From: Armigeres subalbatus
Taxonomy: Eukaryota > Arthropoda > Insecta > Diptera > Culicidae
Direction: 5' to 3'
NCBI RefSeq assembly: GCF_024139115.2
Contig: NC_085141.1
Span: forward strand, 369,171,925 to 369,235,924
DNA length: 64,000 nt
Below the pieces are notes generated by a model. That model was not told where the DNA came from and ran no database searches. It was given only the letters and a program-made list of their open reading frames with translations. Below, piece after piece: positions 1 to 12,800 of the stretch; position 1 is the first letter of the stretch, and each line of letters begins with the position of its first letter. Made by a program: the position numbers and the translations under genes.

Positions 1-682
1 CAACCAACGACACCCCCACCCCCCTTCACTAAGGTCACGATGTCATTTTTGAACGATTCCTAAATATAAATAGGAGACTAACAAAACCGCATACATAATA
101 TAATATGGAAATAAGGTACATCTAAAACGAAAACTATATTCAAATTTGCCCTTGAAATCACCCAAACTTCACCATAACTCCACACCACCCATCATACCAC
201 ATACCACCCAAACCAAACAGCATGTTGAAGCATCAATGAAACCCCTCTTTTCCTCTTCCAATGTATGACAATGACACAAAACAAACGCAAACACCACCAT
301 GGCCACAAGCGTACGAACCAGCAGTTAGTCGTGTCGTTATCGAGTGCAATTTCTGTTGCCAACGATGAAACTTACAACTGTGTTGGTGCGAATGCTCCGA
401 TAAAGTATAATGGCAATAAACATCATCGAATCGGCTCTAAACTTAAAAGCGCGTACGTTGTTCGTCGATTAGTTTTCGTGTACAACACGTTCCACATTGC
501 AAGCTTTGAAATGCTTTGCTCGTTGCGTTAGCGTTATCGATATTGCCGTAGCGAGGTTTCTAACCCATCCTGCGAACGTAATTTTTATTATAGCACGGTA
601 GCTGCTCAATGGTCGTAGTCCCGTTTATATGGGAAAAAATGGAAAACTGCCTAAACCATTTTCCTTGTCAGCTGCGAACGCA
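1..682. other. No gene supported; left edge of window
   Basis: The first 60 bases (C-rich run followed by a TCATTTTTGAACGA stretch) resemble one end of the short TIR element at 14170-14330 and are probably a fragment of it. An 88-codon open frame at 265-531 is His/Arg-rich, matches nothing I recognise and has no supporting context, so I do not call it a gene. Confidence 0.4.
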
Positions 683-1000
683 TTAATCAATCTTGATGAA
701 ATTAAATAGCATGTAATTAGAAGAGTGGCTCTGCGGAATGCAACTTGTTGCGATACAATCAGTTAAGTCTAAGTACATGAAAATCGTGTGAGTTTTTGAG
801 GTTGAAAAAGTGACCATACAGACACACAAACATACACACACACATACATACACACACACAGACATCACCTCGATTCATCAAACTGTGTTGAATGGTATAA
901 GAAACTACTATCAGATGTTCCTGTAAAAAGTTCGTTTTCAGAGTGAAATGATAGCCTTTCGGTACAACTTTGTTGTACGAGAAAGGCAAAAGGAATTACA
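683..1000 (-). repeat. Dispersed repeat with CA microsatellite and terminal hairpin
   Basis: A (CA)n-rich microsatellite at about 821-862 is followed by a near-perfect hairpin at 954-987, in which GCCTTTC pairs with GAAAGGC and GTACAAC pairs with GTTGTAC around a TTT loop. A degenerate relative in the other orientation lies at about 29172-29325: it has a GCCTTTCTCGT start and a GTGTATGTATGTGTG tract. The shared layout (hairpin end plus CA/GT tract) points to a dispersed non-coding mobile repeat. The family is not identified, and the orientation given is arbitrary. Confidence 0.5.
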
Positions 1001-1603
1001 TTTACCACTAACCAAATCCGGAAAATCGTTAAAACATTGATTATTGCTTTTACAGAACGAGCTATGAATCCAAATGAGGAATAAAATTTATCATCGCTTT
1101 ATGCTTGGCTAATGCATGCTTTCTACGAAAGGATTATATAATTTCAAAATCATTATTATTATTTTTTCAGCACCGCAAAAGTCAAACAACAACAAATTTA
1201 CACGGAATCGCAAAACAACTCACTTTATGGCTCCTTTCACTCAAATCCGCCCTTGCGTGGAAGAAGCCAAAATAAGTTAAATGCGAAAAATCCAGTGAGT
1301 AATTTGCCTTTACTCCCCGTATCGAATTTTTACCCACTATGAAGTTTCGCTAACTCAAATTTATGTTATTTTCACTCACTCGAGACTATGGTGAAAACAA
1401 CTCAATTTTAGCTTCTTCCACGGAACAGTACACGTTGGGTCGATGCAGCTCTCTTTGTTCATAGTATCTTTCATGAGAGGGAGTGAGAAAACAACCTAAT
1501 ATTGAGTAAAAAATTTGAACTCCGCACCCAAAGTTGAGTCCTTTAAACTTTTTTTAGGTTTTTTATTTTTTCTGTGTAACGAACCCAACCCAGAACCCAG
1601 TAT
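1001..1603. other. AT-rich sequence without a gene
   Basis: No open frame or motif of note. About 1190-1560 holds several ACTCA and CTTCC(A)CG motifs in both orientations, suggesting an old repeat, but no clean termini could be placed. Confidence 0.35.
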
Positions 1604-1740
1604 AGCTGTGCGCCGCGGCCGCCGACGATTTTTATGCGCCGCCACCGCCACCATTTTTGACCGACGCGCCGCTGAAATTTTTTGACCGCGCCGCCGGTGA
1701 ATTTTGGGCGCGCCGTTGAAATAATTTAAGTGCCGTAGCC
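1604..1740. repeat. GC-rich repeat end (CTGTGCGCCG family)
   Basis: An abrupt change to CpG- and GCCGCC-rich sequence starts with CTGTGCGCCGCGG. The same CTGTGCGCCG start is found inverted at 5597-5606. A related GTGTGCGCCG end is seen inverted near 19660. It looks like one terminus of a repeat family with inverted GC-rich ends. The shared start and the inverted orientation are seen directly; their pairing into one element is inference. Confidence 0.45.
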
Positions 1741-2224
1741 TGGGAGTAGTTTTGGGAGTTCATCCTCCTCCCCCAATTTGTTAGAAAAATTCCGTTCAAA
1801 CCCTTATACATTTAAAAAATTTCGGCTGCGCTGCTGAAAAGAACATGTACTGTACACTCTGTTTATGTTACTTTGTTGTCTTCTTCTGTTAAAATTTCTT
1901 GTTTTTCATTTAATTGATCTTCGAATTCTTTTAAATATTAAATTAATTAATTGAATATGTTTTTGCCTGGTTCGTTTCAGGTGTTCCAATAACTTCTGGA
2001 GTTTAGGCTTTCAGATCTCCACAAGTTAATTAACCGGTCAGCATGCGCACGGTCCGGGAACGCTCATGCATACTCGTTCTTGCTGTGTACTGTAACGAGG
2101 TTTTTTTTCGTCAGTGATGTACAAAATACAACAGCGCGCGTGCTCGAGTGTTAACATCTTACGGTCTACATATCAATATTCCTAGCAATTCATGAATCAA
2201 ATAGGACGTACATTCAACATGTTG
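1741..2224. other. No gene; AT-rich intervening sequence
   Basis: No coding potential or clear repeat boundary was recognised in this interval. Confidence 0.35.
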
Positions 2225-2375
2225 ATAAGAAAATTATTTTGAGCTTTTTAGTGGAATGTCTTCACTTACTGAAGACGGCCTTACTGTTGAGGTCGAAATA
2301 CGTATCTGTCAAGATACAATTAAGTGGTGGAATTCAATGAGATTGTATAAACTCGTCTTATGACAAGTGATTCAA
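2225..2375 (+). mobile_element. Penelope-like element tail relic with hammerhead-like motif
   Basis: This segment is homologous to the tail of the Penelope-like element at 63830-63935. Both carry CTGAAGAC, then a short stem-forming stretch, then GTCGAAATACGTATCTG, then a GGTGGAATT block and a CGTCTTA block. Here CTGAAGA is at 2269-2275 and GAAATACGTATC at 2295-2306. No coding sequence is attached, so this is a detached 3' or terminal-repeat fragment. Penelope-like elements are known to carry hammerhead ribozymes in their terminal repeats. The match to the core is discussed under the 63.8-kb copy. Confidence 0.55.
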
Positions 2376-3589
2376 CATGTGTTCCAAAACCAAAAGTAAA
2401 AGCTCCTTGTTTCTATTCAGTTTCCTAAAAGCCATAAGAAACCATCAAAGCACGAAAAAGTTGCATCAAGATGTCCAAAATTTTCGAATTGTGATCAATG
2501 TTTCAATAAAATTGCTATGCAGTACGTGTTTGACATTTGGAAACAAACATACAAAGAATACTGCACTTTATGTTGCAAACACGAAACAAAATCATTAAGT
2601 TGCATATTTTTAACCATGTAACTTCAATGCGTCTTTCGAAATTTAATTGTTTGTTTAAATTAAGTTGCAGATGAGTTGAGTGTGTCTTCATGTTTAATTG
2701 AGCATCGTTTAACGTTTTGACAACTCACATTTTTTTCGTGTGATGGTGCAATCAAGTAACATCAAACCCGTGTACAAAACTTCATAATCGTAAGGTTTTC
2801 ATGGTGAGTCAACATGCAGTCCCTTCGAAGTGTTGAATGGTGCTGTGGTAAAGTGAAGGACTATCAATCACAAGATCCATGAATTGAATCCAGTTTTATA
2901 TTTTTATTTTATCATTTTCCGTTGTTTGCAATTTTGCATTTTGCAACATTATTGCAATTTCACTGCAATCGTAGAATGTTTCCGTAGGCTGCACCTCTTG
3001 CGCTTTTTAGATTGCAAGAGAGTTATATTTTATGGTACATACGCAAAGATTGTTTCTTTCCGAATAGTTGCAACACAGTGAAATGTTCAGTAGTGAAACA
3101 AGTTTTGCTGCTTGGGATACTTCAGGCAATTCTTGTATGGACTGGGATGCATATTTTTTCTTTATCGGTAGAGATGAGTCTTTTCTAATTATTATAAAAA
3201 TTGTAAAACGATCAGTTGCGCATTATATTTTACTTGCTCAAGAGAAGCTTAGAAAATGAAAAGATTCTGTATTATTGTATTGAACGACGTGAAACATAAT
3301 TTTTAGTTCCTCAATACAGAAGTCCCTTCCCTCTCCAACAACAAAATTTTCTCGCTACGCCACTAATTTGCCAGATGTGCTATCGTTTTTAAAGAAATCT
3401 GATTTTGTAACTGATGTAATGTGCCATCAAATGGTTCGATACGACAAACAGCATAGTATTTCTGGCATGAACAAAACCAATATTGAGTCATTTCTCACTT
3501 AAGAGAGCTAGAAATATTTTTGAGCATCTTTTTACATAACTGGTATAAAATCAGGTAATCCTCCAGGTTTATATTTAGCAAACCCTTCC
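2376..3589. other. No gene; AT-rich
   Basis: Only short open frames of 61 to 75 codons with no recognisable protein. The sequence around 2700-3250 is AT-rich and unremarkable. Confidence 0.35.
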
Positions 3590-4960
3590 TAGCTAAAATT
3601 TCTTCTCCCGGAACTCTGGAAAAATAATTTTCTGGAATTCTGAAATTCTGGGAGCTCCGCCACCAGCGATTCTTTCTGTAGAAGTTCTGGAGATTCAAGA
3701 CTCCTCCAAGAATTCGGGAGTTCCCACACTGATTCCTACCCAGCAGTTCTGATCATGTATAGTTTCAGAAATTATTTGGAATTCTTCCTCCACGGATTTC
3801 AGAATTTTGTCCCTCTACAGACTGTCATTTTTCATTAATTTTAAGCAATCTCTCTAGGACACTGGAAAATTCCTGCTCCATGGACTCTGGGAAACTGATT
3901 TCCCAATCGTTCTTGGCTCTTCCATCTCGAGGAATTCTGGGGATTTCCTTCCTCAGGAGGTCTGAGAACTTGCCCATTCAAGAATTATGGGGAATAATTC
4001 CACCAAAAAATCTAAAGAACTGCAGCAACTCCGACCTTCAAGCCCCCCCCCCCCCCTTCCCGCAACGCATATATTCTTTTTTCAAAAACTCTTTGGAAAT
4101 TTCCCCCAGATATTTTGGAGAAATTTTCCTTCAGGAATTGTAGGAACTCATCATACAAGAATTGTGGAATACTCACCAGCTACTCTACAACGACTTTTTG
4201 TAGCATACTTTCGAGGCACAACTTAACATAAAAACTAAAGATTGATATGTCCTGTTGTATTGTATTGATGTGTTTCTTATGTATTCTGATTGCTATATCG
4301 TGAACATATTTTATCCATATGATAATTAGATTTTGGATACATTTTTATCCTTATAGTCATTGAGACATCAGAAATTAAAAAGAAATAAAAATAAATAAAC
4401 AAATAAACATTTTTCCTACAAGAATTCCTTCTTCAGAAATTCTCCTAAATTTAGGAATTTGGCCCCGCCAAAAGTCAGGGCGATTCCTCACGCACGAATT
4501 TTGTGGAATCCCTCTTCCAAACATTAAGATGAATTCCTGCTTAAGGAATTTGAAGGAATTTATCCTTTGAGGATCCTAGCAAATTATTCACCTCATCCTA
4601 AATATTCTAGATTATTCTCTCTTTCTAACAACTCTGGGGAATTGCTCCCTCACGAAAAATGAGGAAATCTTCACCTGTGAATTATAGGAAATTTCTTTTC
4701 CTTGTATTCTGGGGAATTCCTTCGATAGGACTTCTAAAAAGTTCCTTCTACTAGAATTCCAGTGAAATTGAAGGGTAAGGGTGGTTTATACTCTCAGTTT
4801 TTTAATTCACTCCAAGAACTCCTTATCTTTTTAGAGATTACATTATCCAGAAGTTCTGTGGAATAAAATACGTGTACTAGAATTTCTGTATGGGAAACTC
4901 CTGGAAAATTTCCATCATCAGTACCTGTAATTTTTTGTAGGATTTTTTTACCTTAAGAAA
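3590..4960. repeat. Degenerate AATTCC-rich minisatellite
   Basis: Irregular reiterations of short units such as GGAATTCC, TCTGGGAATT and AGGAATTTC occur in both orientations. The same type of sequence recurs at 10900-11180, 14700-15450, 15600-16010, 17010-18040 and 19010-19540. An old, highly diverged tandem family is the simplest reading. Short open frames over it (3880-4226) are by-products. Confidence 0.6.
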
Positions 4961-4974
4961 TTTTCGCATATGAT

Positions 4975-5225
4975 CTTTCTTGTTGGCATTACATCCCCAA
5001 TTTGGAAATTGCTGTACCACAGCTTGGCGTTCATCAAGCACTTCTACAGTTTTTATCTGCGAGGTTTCTTAGTAGATTAACTATGTTTGCATTAATGTGC
5101 CATAACATTAGCACGATGATGCTCATAGGTATAGGGAAGAATAAAAAAAACTTAAACTGTCCCACGAAATGGATCCAGTCACCTTCTGCATGGCCTTACT
5201 TTGTGGCTGGCAGACTAAGGTAGGC
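4975..5225 (-). mobile_element. Degraded tRNA-related SINE
   Basis: Read on the minus strand this follows the order of the better copies at 18690-18987 and 30576-30996: a TTGGCATTACATCCC-type tail at about 4984, CTTGG and GTTCATCAAGCACTTC blocks, CTGCGAGGTTTCT, an ACACGATGAT-like block, and a GCATGG...GGCTGGC head near 5190-5215. Many substitutions and a lost B box show that it is old. Confidence 0.6.
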
Positions 5226-5496
5226 ATAATTCAGGGTTTCTATAAATAGCATTTTCACTAGGAATAAAGAACCCTTCCGGACGAACTGTTAAAGAAATTC
5301 ATGAAGAATTCCTGGAGAGAAAGTAAAGAAAATCCTAAAGAAATTTTTGAAGGAATCTTAGGTGCATTTTCTCATTGTATTTTTGAAGGATTATTTAACA
5401 GCGTACAATATAAATTATGTTCATTGCCATTAATGCACGAGACATGCAAATAATATTAATATATAATTATTCGTCAATACCGTAGAAATGATAATT

Positions 5497-5606
5497 TTGA
5501 AACGCGCCGAGAACAATCGCGGCGTGTCGCCGGCTAAGCCGCCGCCGCCGTAAGAAAATTGCTTTCACGCCGCCGCCGGTTCAAAGTGGATCGGCGCACA
5601 GGTCTA
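5497..5606. repeat. GC-rich repeat end (inverted partner of 1604)
   Basis: CpG-rich, GCC/CCG-rich sequence ending in CGGCGCACAGG, which is the reverse complement of the CTGTGCGCCG start at 1604. If the two are ends of one element, it is about 4.0 kb and encloses the AATTCC-rich body, the SINE at 4975 and the Penelope-like tail at 2225. Confidence 0.45.
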
Positions 5607-6689
5607 ATTAGCAGCCGCATTTTTTTCCGTTTGTGTACAATATTATAGTTACTTCCAAGAAAAGTTAGCTAAGGTCAGTAGCTTTCCATTGGTGTTCATA
5701 TAACTGCATAATGTTGACTTGAAAAAAATATGAGCGAAACATGCTACTAGGCTCACATCCGAAGACACTCCCTTACTAATTGATCGTTTTGACTTCTGAT
5801 TAATTTGAAAAAAATCATAAAATGGCATCGATTTCTATAGACGTTAAGATTTTTTGGCAAAATCATCAGCAATTACACACGGCAGTATCTTTACGAACAA
5901 ATGCAGCAAGCAGCCCCTTGAGGAAGACCTGAATGACACACATGCAGTAAGGGTCATGACCACAGAGGATATGGTTACGTCAGTTCAACAAGTCAAGATT
6001 TATGCTGCTGGTAAGGATGTTATCGCTTCCAGAGCATAAAATATTCGCCTTCATGGAGCATATTCGGCATATTTTACAATTTTACAGAAATTTATTAGTT
6101 TGCGGAATCTGAATAAATACTCACTTAAAAAATACATAAATACATTCCATCGGAATTTGACAGTGTTCAGCCGAATATGAATATGTTACGAAGTGAGGGT
6201 CACAAAGAAGGTCGATAGGCTTAACCAAAAAAAATCGATTGTTCAAAGCTCTGATAGCAGCTGCACTCATCAATATGAAGTTACCGATCCGGTAACCGTT
6301 CAATAGCAGGCCAGATCTATACTGTTTGAAACTCAAATAGCACGTCCCAGATATATTTCAGAAAAGTAATTTTTTATGGAAATTAATGAAAATTCGAATA
6401 AAAGTGCTGTGGCACAATTAGTTTCAATATTTGACCAAATTTATTCAACTGATTTAATCAACTGCAAAACCAACTGGTAATCCTGGGGAAGACCGCAATA
6501 CAGAAAGTATTGTATAAAAAGAAGCAGATTTATTAGTTTGCAATACAGATTGGAAAAAGAAACATTTTTTTTATAAATTACACTTAATTGTACCTGTAAT
6601 CAATTTCATACTTCTTCTTAAATAAATTAATCGTCCATACATTGATTTACCAAATCGCTCACAATAAAAAATCGCACACTTCTCCTTCA
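5607..6689. other. No gene
   Basis: AT-rich sequence with only short unsupported open frames. Near 6480-6530 there is a TTGTATAAAA-type motif like those at 10440-10640. Confidence 0.35.
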
Positions 6690-7140
6690 CAACAAATCAA
6701 ATCTCACCGACCTTCGCTGCATTACTTTCGCTTTCGCTTTCAATCACCTTCAGTGCTCGCTTAGTGAGCCTCATCCATTCATTCGCTCACTTCTGCTGAT
6801 CGCATTTTACCAAGAGGCCTGGCCGAGATCGTGAGCATGATGCCAGTACCAACCTTCCTTAACTGTCTACCTAACCTACCTATGCTGTAATCGCCATCCA
6901 AAAGTAGGAAGAAATTGCAAGCGCAAAATAGAAACCAGGCCGGAGCATGTGCAGCGGCGCATGCATGCCTACCTCGTTAGTTAGCCCACATAAGATACAG
7001 CCAGCTTCACCACCATACCGTAGCAATCCGGTCCTCGACGATCGATCGGTGGGTAACCATGGTAGCAAAATAATCCACCACCCCTCCACCCCATTCATGC
7101 ATGGTGGATTGATCGCAGCAGCTTCAGGCTCTTAATAAAG
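6690..7140. other. Non-repetitive, GC-balanced segment; function unknown
   Basis: Unlike its surroundings this stretch has no internal repetition that I can see and a more balanced base composition, with a TTTCGCTTTCGCTTTC run at 6725-6742 and several ATGCATG motifs. It could be host unique sequence such as an untranslated or regulatory region, but no exon, splice pair or long open frame supports a gene. Confidence 0.25.
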
Positions 7141-9560
7141 GCTCATTGGCGTAGCAAAAAGGGGTTTAAGATTGTGATCAAAATCTACGTTTTTCTGTCA
7201 CTAGTTCAAGATCATATGACACACTTAACACTGTTATCAAAATAAATCTTACTATTTTTCTGGTGTGCTTCACAAAATACAAAGCTATATTGTGCATTGC
7301 GAAAAAAAAACTTTTATCTTTTGTTTAGATTTCAGAATTGAACTCAAATTAGACTTCGCTTGTGAATTCTTTTACCCCAAACAAGTTATTAATTAAAAAC
7401 TATTCGAATGAACTTAAAGAGATATTGTCAAATGTTAGCTTGAATTGCCAGCAGGATTATTTTCAAAATTATGGACCGATCGCTTTTACATGAGTCAAAT
7501 GGGAGTCCAAGGCGAGAACAAGAACAAGAACAGCACCATAAGAATAAAAATTGTACAACTTTACCGTTGAAGTGACCATAAACACCATGTTGTATCACAT
7601 CATTAAAAGTTCTAAATACGCTAATGTGTGGCTTGATAGAGCTGATGGAAACAACATTCGATTTCATTGAAAGCCGGGGCAACACTTTGCCACACATCGA
7701 CATCAGCCGCCACTCCGTGAAAAATAGAAAAGTGAAGTAAAAATAAACAGAAAACTAGGAAAAGTTGCACGCCAAAGGGAAGGCAAAAAACTCGTTTTGC
7801 GAACCCAGAAATGAATTCAATTGCATCGGCGGCGAGCAGAGCCCCCTCGAACCAATGCGCGCGGCCGGCGATGCGATCGAAGGAGGTTGTTGTTTTTCTC
7901 TTCTCTGCCCATGATTTCATAGTTGACGTAACAACCAGCACCATCGATGTTGGGAAAACGCATTTTTATCAATTTTACCCGAATCATCATATCAATCAAT
8001 AAAATACATGAACTAATCTGTCTAAATGGACAATATTAGTAGTTAGTTTAAGGCCGCGGGGAATTAATTAATATTCCTTCAATTGAAGTGGTCAAAATAT
8101 GCATACGACAGTTTATGCGATCAAACAAACGTTTTGTGAAATGTTTGTTCCCATAACATGGCGTAAAAACCAGGCTACTACGTGTGGTTATATAGCGCTA
8201 AAGAATAATTGTAGTTAATTCCAACGATCTTTTGGAAAGTTCGAGTTTCCGGTAAAGGTTTTTCGGATAGCTCTTTCCGTGAAAATTAAAATTATGAGGT
8301 AAAGATAAAATTATGAGTGGAAGAGTTCGTGTTGCGAAGAATTCAATCAGTACCGAACGGGGATTTTTGCACATTACAGCATTAGAATGGTTCTGTAACA
8401 AGTGTGCAAGCAGTTGCCGTTTTCATGTATTTACCAAAGCCCTCGTTCGAACCAAATTTTAAGCAAAAATGGTTCCAATCCCTATTTTTAAATACCCGAG
8501 TAGACGAGGATTAAAAGTAAATCAATCGTGATTAGATTGCAAAATGAGATATGGGCCTGATTCATATGTAGGATATAAAAGCACAAAATATCAGATGACG
8601 ATATCCAAATTTGCTCTGAAACTTCATGAGGTTATCATTTAATGGTATTTGGAAGAAGTGATTAATATCTCGAGCTATTAGTTTGTTTACATCCATAACA
8701 CATCTTGATATTTAAATAACACGTCGGTGCATTTTTTGTTGATATTTTTGCCTGCTCTTTTGAATCTTACATCAAAGTCCATATCATGTTGTATAATTCA
8801 GTTCTGGCCGGGTAAGGTAATGAAAAACATGAATAAGAATTGTATTACAATTGTAAAAACTAAAATAACTGCCATGGAATATATTAGGATCCTTCCCGGT
8901 AAATGTGCTCGAAATATACATACCAATATTATTAAGCTGAGGTACAAATAAAAATCCATTTAACACGCACTAATTCTTATGTGTTAAGTCCTCAGTGGCA
9001 GACCTCTCCTGTCACGCAAAAAATGAAGCTAGATTTTGGTTCATTATTGCGTTACATAATTAATAGATTTTAATTCTTCTTCTATATTATACTTCCTTTT
9101 GAATGATCGCGTTTGTCTTAAATCAAAACTTTTGGCGAAAAGAATGTAAACGTTTATCCTCAGAGCTACACCTCGATGGATGAAAACTTATTTTGTCGGA
9201 TTATACCGTGGATTTCACAAGAAATGCAGAAGGAAGTTTAGCAGAAGGAAGGTCGTGCGATATGTCCCATCACAAATATTGCCCTCCGCCCGCTTTCAAA
9301 TCGACTTCTATAAAAACATTCTTCATGCCTGCCGTATCCTAACGTAACTATCAACTCTATACCTTCGCCTCTAACTCTATCATGAACATGTACGTCTAAG
9401 TTTGGAAGTTGATATTAGCATTTCCATATCATTGTAAGAAATGCTTGCTTCAGCAGGAACTAGCATATTAATTTTTGATTACAAAATCAGTTACGCCCAA
9501 ATCATAAAGTAGTCCTGAAATACGACAAAGTAAAACGAAAACCTATGTAGTGCTTAATTA
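7141..9560. other. No gene supported
   Basis: Mostly AT-rich. A short GC-richer island lies at 7810-7960, with overlapping open frames of 63 to 107 codons on both strands. None resembles a known protein and the frames are mutually exclusive. No TIR element was delimited. Confidence 0.3.
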
Positions 9561-10880
9561 GTGGTTTGTGAATGTCGAAAAAATATGAGACAGGTTTTTG
9601 CTCCATATTGCAGCAGGTAATGGAGGTACGTCAAGTTATGCGATCAAATGACCATTTTTCCAAAAACAATTATCGCCATAACTCAAATGTTTCCGAACAA
9701 AACATGAATATTTTTTCATGGAGCATATGTATAACCGTACGAAGAATCCATATCCGCAAAAAAGTGTGTTTTGGTCATTTTGGCTTATACGTCAACTATG
9801 TGATCATGGGCAGTTCTGGTGTCTCGTTTTGCGTTTGCAAGCACGCTGGAACTCTCAGTAGGCGGTGGGGTAAAGCTTCTGGTTTGCGCCGCATGGTTGG
9901 ACCCCTTTTTAGTAAAATGGCGAGAGGGTAGGTTGGCGTATACTGGAGTGAATCGCGTCATCGTAAGCTCGAACCGAAATTGTATAACATTCATCGAAGG
10001 AATAGGTAGATGCAACAATTTTGCTAAGCTCGTAGTCTGGTAGAAAGTGAAACGCGCTCAAGTCGGTACTTGTTTTCCCGTACTTAGTGTGTCAGCGCTG
10101 CGCTGGCTCGCTGATGGTTAGAAGTTTCGTAATTGACGCAACCAAGCGTGGCTCCACGCAATCTGTTGGGGGTTTGCTGCAGAGCTCGAAAGGGAAACTT
10201 GAATCTATTGCTTCGATTAATTACAGAATTGAATAAACCTAATATAAATATTGGATTGTTGATGTTTTCTTACTCTGATTAAGTTGTATAAAAGGCTGTA
10301 GGAAATGTAACTACATTATAACCGGATCGAATAATTAGATAGCAGCATGCTTTACACATCGTCACATCTTCTTTTCCGCAAACGTTACCTTTAAGTGGTC
10401 TTGTTGTGTAGGCGCTATCATGCCTAGAAACTAGGAGTTTGTACATTCAAAAAACAAATCTGACAATTGTTGTATAAAATCTTGGCATCTACAATTCTGA
10501 AAGATTTCTATACAGATATGTAATGCAAGACTTCAGTTAAGACTTCAGTACAACAATTGTATTAAAATCTTCCGAAATTGTATATGCCAAAATATTATAC
10601 AGTTTCTGGAAGGTTCTTATACAGAACTGTATTAAAATCTCCCATCCGCTGGTTGGGTGATATTGCGACACGTGTATTCTTTTTCGCAATTATTTTACAA
10701 ATTTCTCTGCATATTTTGAAAACATGTGCTGTGCATATTCACAGACAAAATATTTATTAAAAATGAAGTGTCTAGTTGTTTGTTGAAAGTCGATTTTGCA
10801 AAATCCTAGATATTTTTCTGCCATTTGCGATAATTTTCATATACACATATTCTCCCTGGACTTTCTTCTAAAATCAGCCG
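9561..10880. other. No gene supported; partial old repeats
   Basis: A 119-codon frame at 9572-9931 is unrecognised. Around 10440-10640 the motif TTGTATAAAATCTT recurs in direct and variant forms, suggesting the remains of a TIR element, but ends could not be fixed. Confidence 0.3.
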
Positions 10881-11613
10881 AAATTTCCTCAACAATGCCA
10901 CAGCAATACCAGTAGACACACACATTCCACACATTCCCGTAAATGCTTTTGATATTTTCTGAGAAATTCCTCCGAAAATTCATTTATGAATTACCTCAGG
11001 AATTCATTTTCAGTATTATTATTTTTTCAAAATTCATTAGATAATTCCCGATAATTCTTCAAGAACTCCTTTAGAGTTGTTTCAGGGCTTTCCGACTGAA
11101 ACTCTGGAGAGATTTTGGTTAGAATTTATGAAAGATTTTCTAGAGAAGTTCCCGAAGAATGTCATTGCTGGAGAAATTTTCAAAGGAATTCCTTGAGCAG
11201 AGGCGTGCGCCACCGCATTATGGGGCATCCTGATACAAACAGGCGGACAAAAATATATTCTTTCTTTTTTCGAGCTTATAAAATGTTTTTGATGTTGTTG
11301 TAACAAACGTTTTCAATTATTTCGCAACGGCACTGAATTCTTCTTTAAGAAATAATTCAAAAAGATTAAAAATGCCTACAATTTTCAAAAAGAAATGAAT
11401 TATTAAATTGAGTTGAAACATGAAAAAATCGGGTCGAAAACGCGATAAAATCGGGGGCAGGCTTTATCGGGCCAACACTGTAGCGCTTTATAGAGACAGA
11501 TTCCGTTATATTCATCAGTTTAATTTTATTTGCATGCGTTGTAGTATTGTCAGATTTTCTGGATATGATACACTGCGCGGCGTTTGTAATGTTCCCAAAT
11601 GGGTACTTGCACA
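10881..11613. repeat. AATTCC-type minisatellite and unassigned sequence
   Basis: From 10900 to about 11190 the AATTCC/AATTTC-type degenerate units reappear. From there to 11613 nothing is recognised. Confidence 0.4.
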
Positions 11614-11759
11614 CAAAACTTCACGCGCCGAATGACTGTCGAAAGGTACGGCCGCGCCAAACGATACACCGCAATGATATTCACCCATAAGAATCAAGTA
11701 AACGGGGTGCAGAAAGCGCGGCGGTACCTTTCATGAAGGGTTCGCCGCGTGAAATTTTG
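11614..11759. repeat. Hairpin-forming inverted repeat, 146 bp
   Basis: The left arm starts CAAAACTTCACGCGCCGAA and reaches AAAGGTACGGCCGCGC. The right arm, read in reverse complement, starts CAAAATTTCACGCGGCGAA and reaches AAAGGTACCGCCGCGC. The arms are about 45 bp, with few mismatches and a short loop. It is probably a small TIR element. No target duplication was recognised. Confidence 0.6.
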
Positions 11760-12177
11760 AGAAAATCAGGCAATAATTTACGAAAAAATACAGGAAGACC
11801 AGAGGTCGAACAGACTGAACACATGACATCTAGCATTTGATAGCGGACAGGTCAGTTACACAACACCCAGTGAACTAGTGGAGAATTTTCTGCTTCACGT
11901 AAATTTGTCTGCTTGCCAGGGCGAGAATCGAACACAGAACTGCCGCCAACTTATTCGATGCTCTCAAAGAACGAATTTAAGAGAAACAATCAGAATACGC
12001 CAATCTTTATGCTTTTTTTAATAATCCGACTTTTTATTGTATTTTCTTCAAGGAATGCCCTAATTCATGTTTGCGACCCGAATACAGACATTCAAACATC
12101 TGCATTATGTCGGACAGTCAAGCCGTTTTGAATGCCTTGAAGTTAGCGACATGCACATCAAAACACGTCTGGGAATA
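11760..12177. other. No gene
   Basis: No feature recognised between the hairpin element and the TA-target MITE. Confidence 0.35.
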
Positions 12178-12368
12178 CACCCGGTTCTTTTTTTACACGG
12201 GTGGGTTTTAGTTGATTACGACCTTTAGCGTTGATGAAACTATGAGTTAATCCCATGAAAACATTCACAAAAAATCAAAGAAAATTCAGGTGGTATTTCA
12301 AAAGCTGTGAAAAACCAGGTTAACCGGGAAATTAAAGAATACCAACCGTGTAAAAAAAATATTGGGTG
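12178..12368. mobile_element. TA-target MITE, 191 bp
   Basis: Terminal inverted repeats begin CACCCGGTTCTTTTTTTACA on the left and CACCCAATATTTTTTTTACA on the right (reverse complement), both continuing to CGG. TA dinucleotides flank both ends (12176-12177 and 12369-12370), the target expected of Tc1/mariner-type and mTA MITEs. There is no coding capacity. Confidence 0.7.
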
Positions 12369-12418
12369 TAAATTCCCTTCAAAACTTGTCTTGTTGTAAC
12401 CAAGTTACTTTATATTGA

Positions 12419-12800
12419 GTTCCTGGCCACTTAGGAATTGATGGGAACGAGAGAGCTGACAAATTGGCGAGACTCGGATCATCGAACAGTTTCTGTGGAC
12501 CAGAACCATTTTGTGCATTGTCCGCATGTGCTTTGTAAATTGAGCTAAAAATATGGATAGCATCGAACATAGAAACAAATTGGAGACACACTCCTAATGC
12601 GAGGCAGTCCAAAAGGTTCATCAAACCTGATATTTCTGTGAAAAAAAGATCTAAGAACATATGCGGGCGTAAGAACAGATCATTGTCCGAGCCGTTATCA
12701 CTTGAAGCAACTGAAAAACATTCAAGATGATTCATGTCGATTCTGTGGCGTGGATAAAGAAGACTCGGAACACATTTTATGCCACCGCCCGGCAATTTAA
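12419..12800 (+). pseudogene. Retrotransposon ORF2 C-terminal relic (RNase H end and Cys/His tail)
   Basis: One frame reads VPGHLGIDGNERADKLARLG, the last conserved block of the RNase H domain of non-LTR ORF2 proteins, and stops soon after. Further on a second frame reads QDDSCRFCGVDKEDSEHILC, the Cys/His motif found downstream of RNase H in such elements. Between them the first frame drifts through residues resembling the usual linker (ARQSKRFIK). RT and endonuclease are absent upstream, where the TA-target MITE abuts. Two frame changes and a stop make it a dead fragment. The exact clade cannot be set from this piece; I-, R1- or Loa-type elements all fit. Confidence 0.75.
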
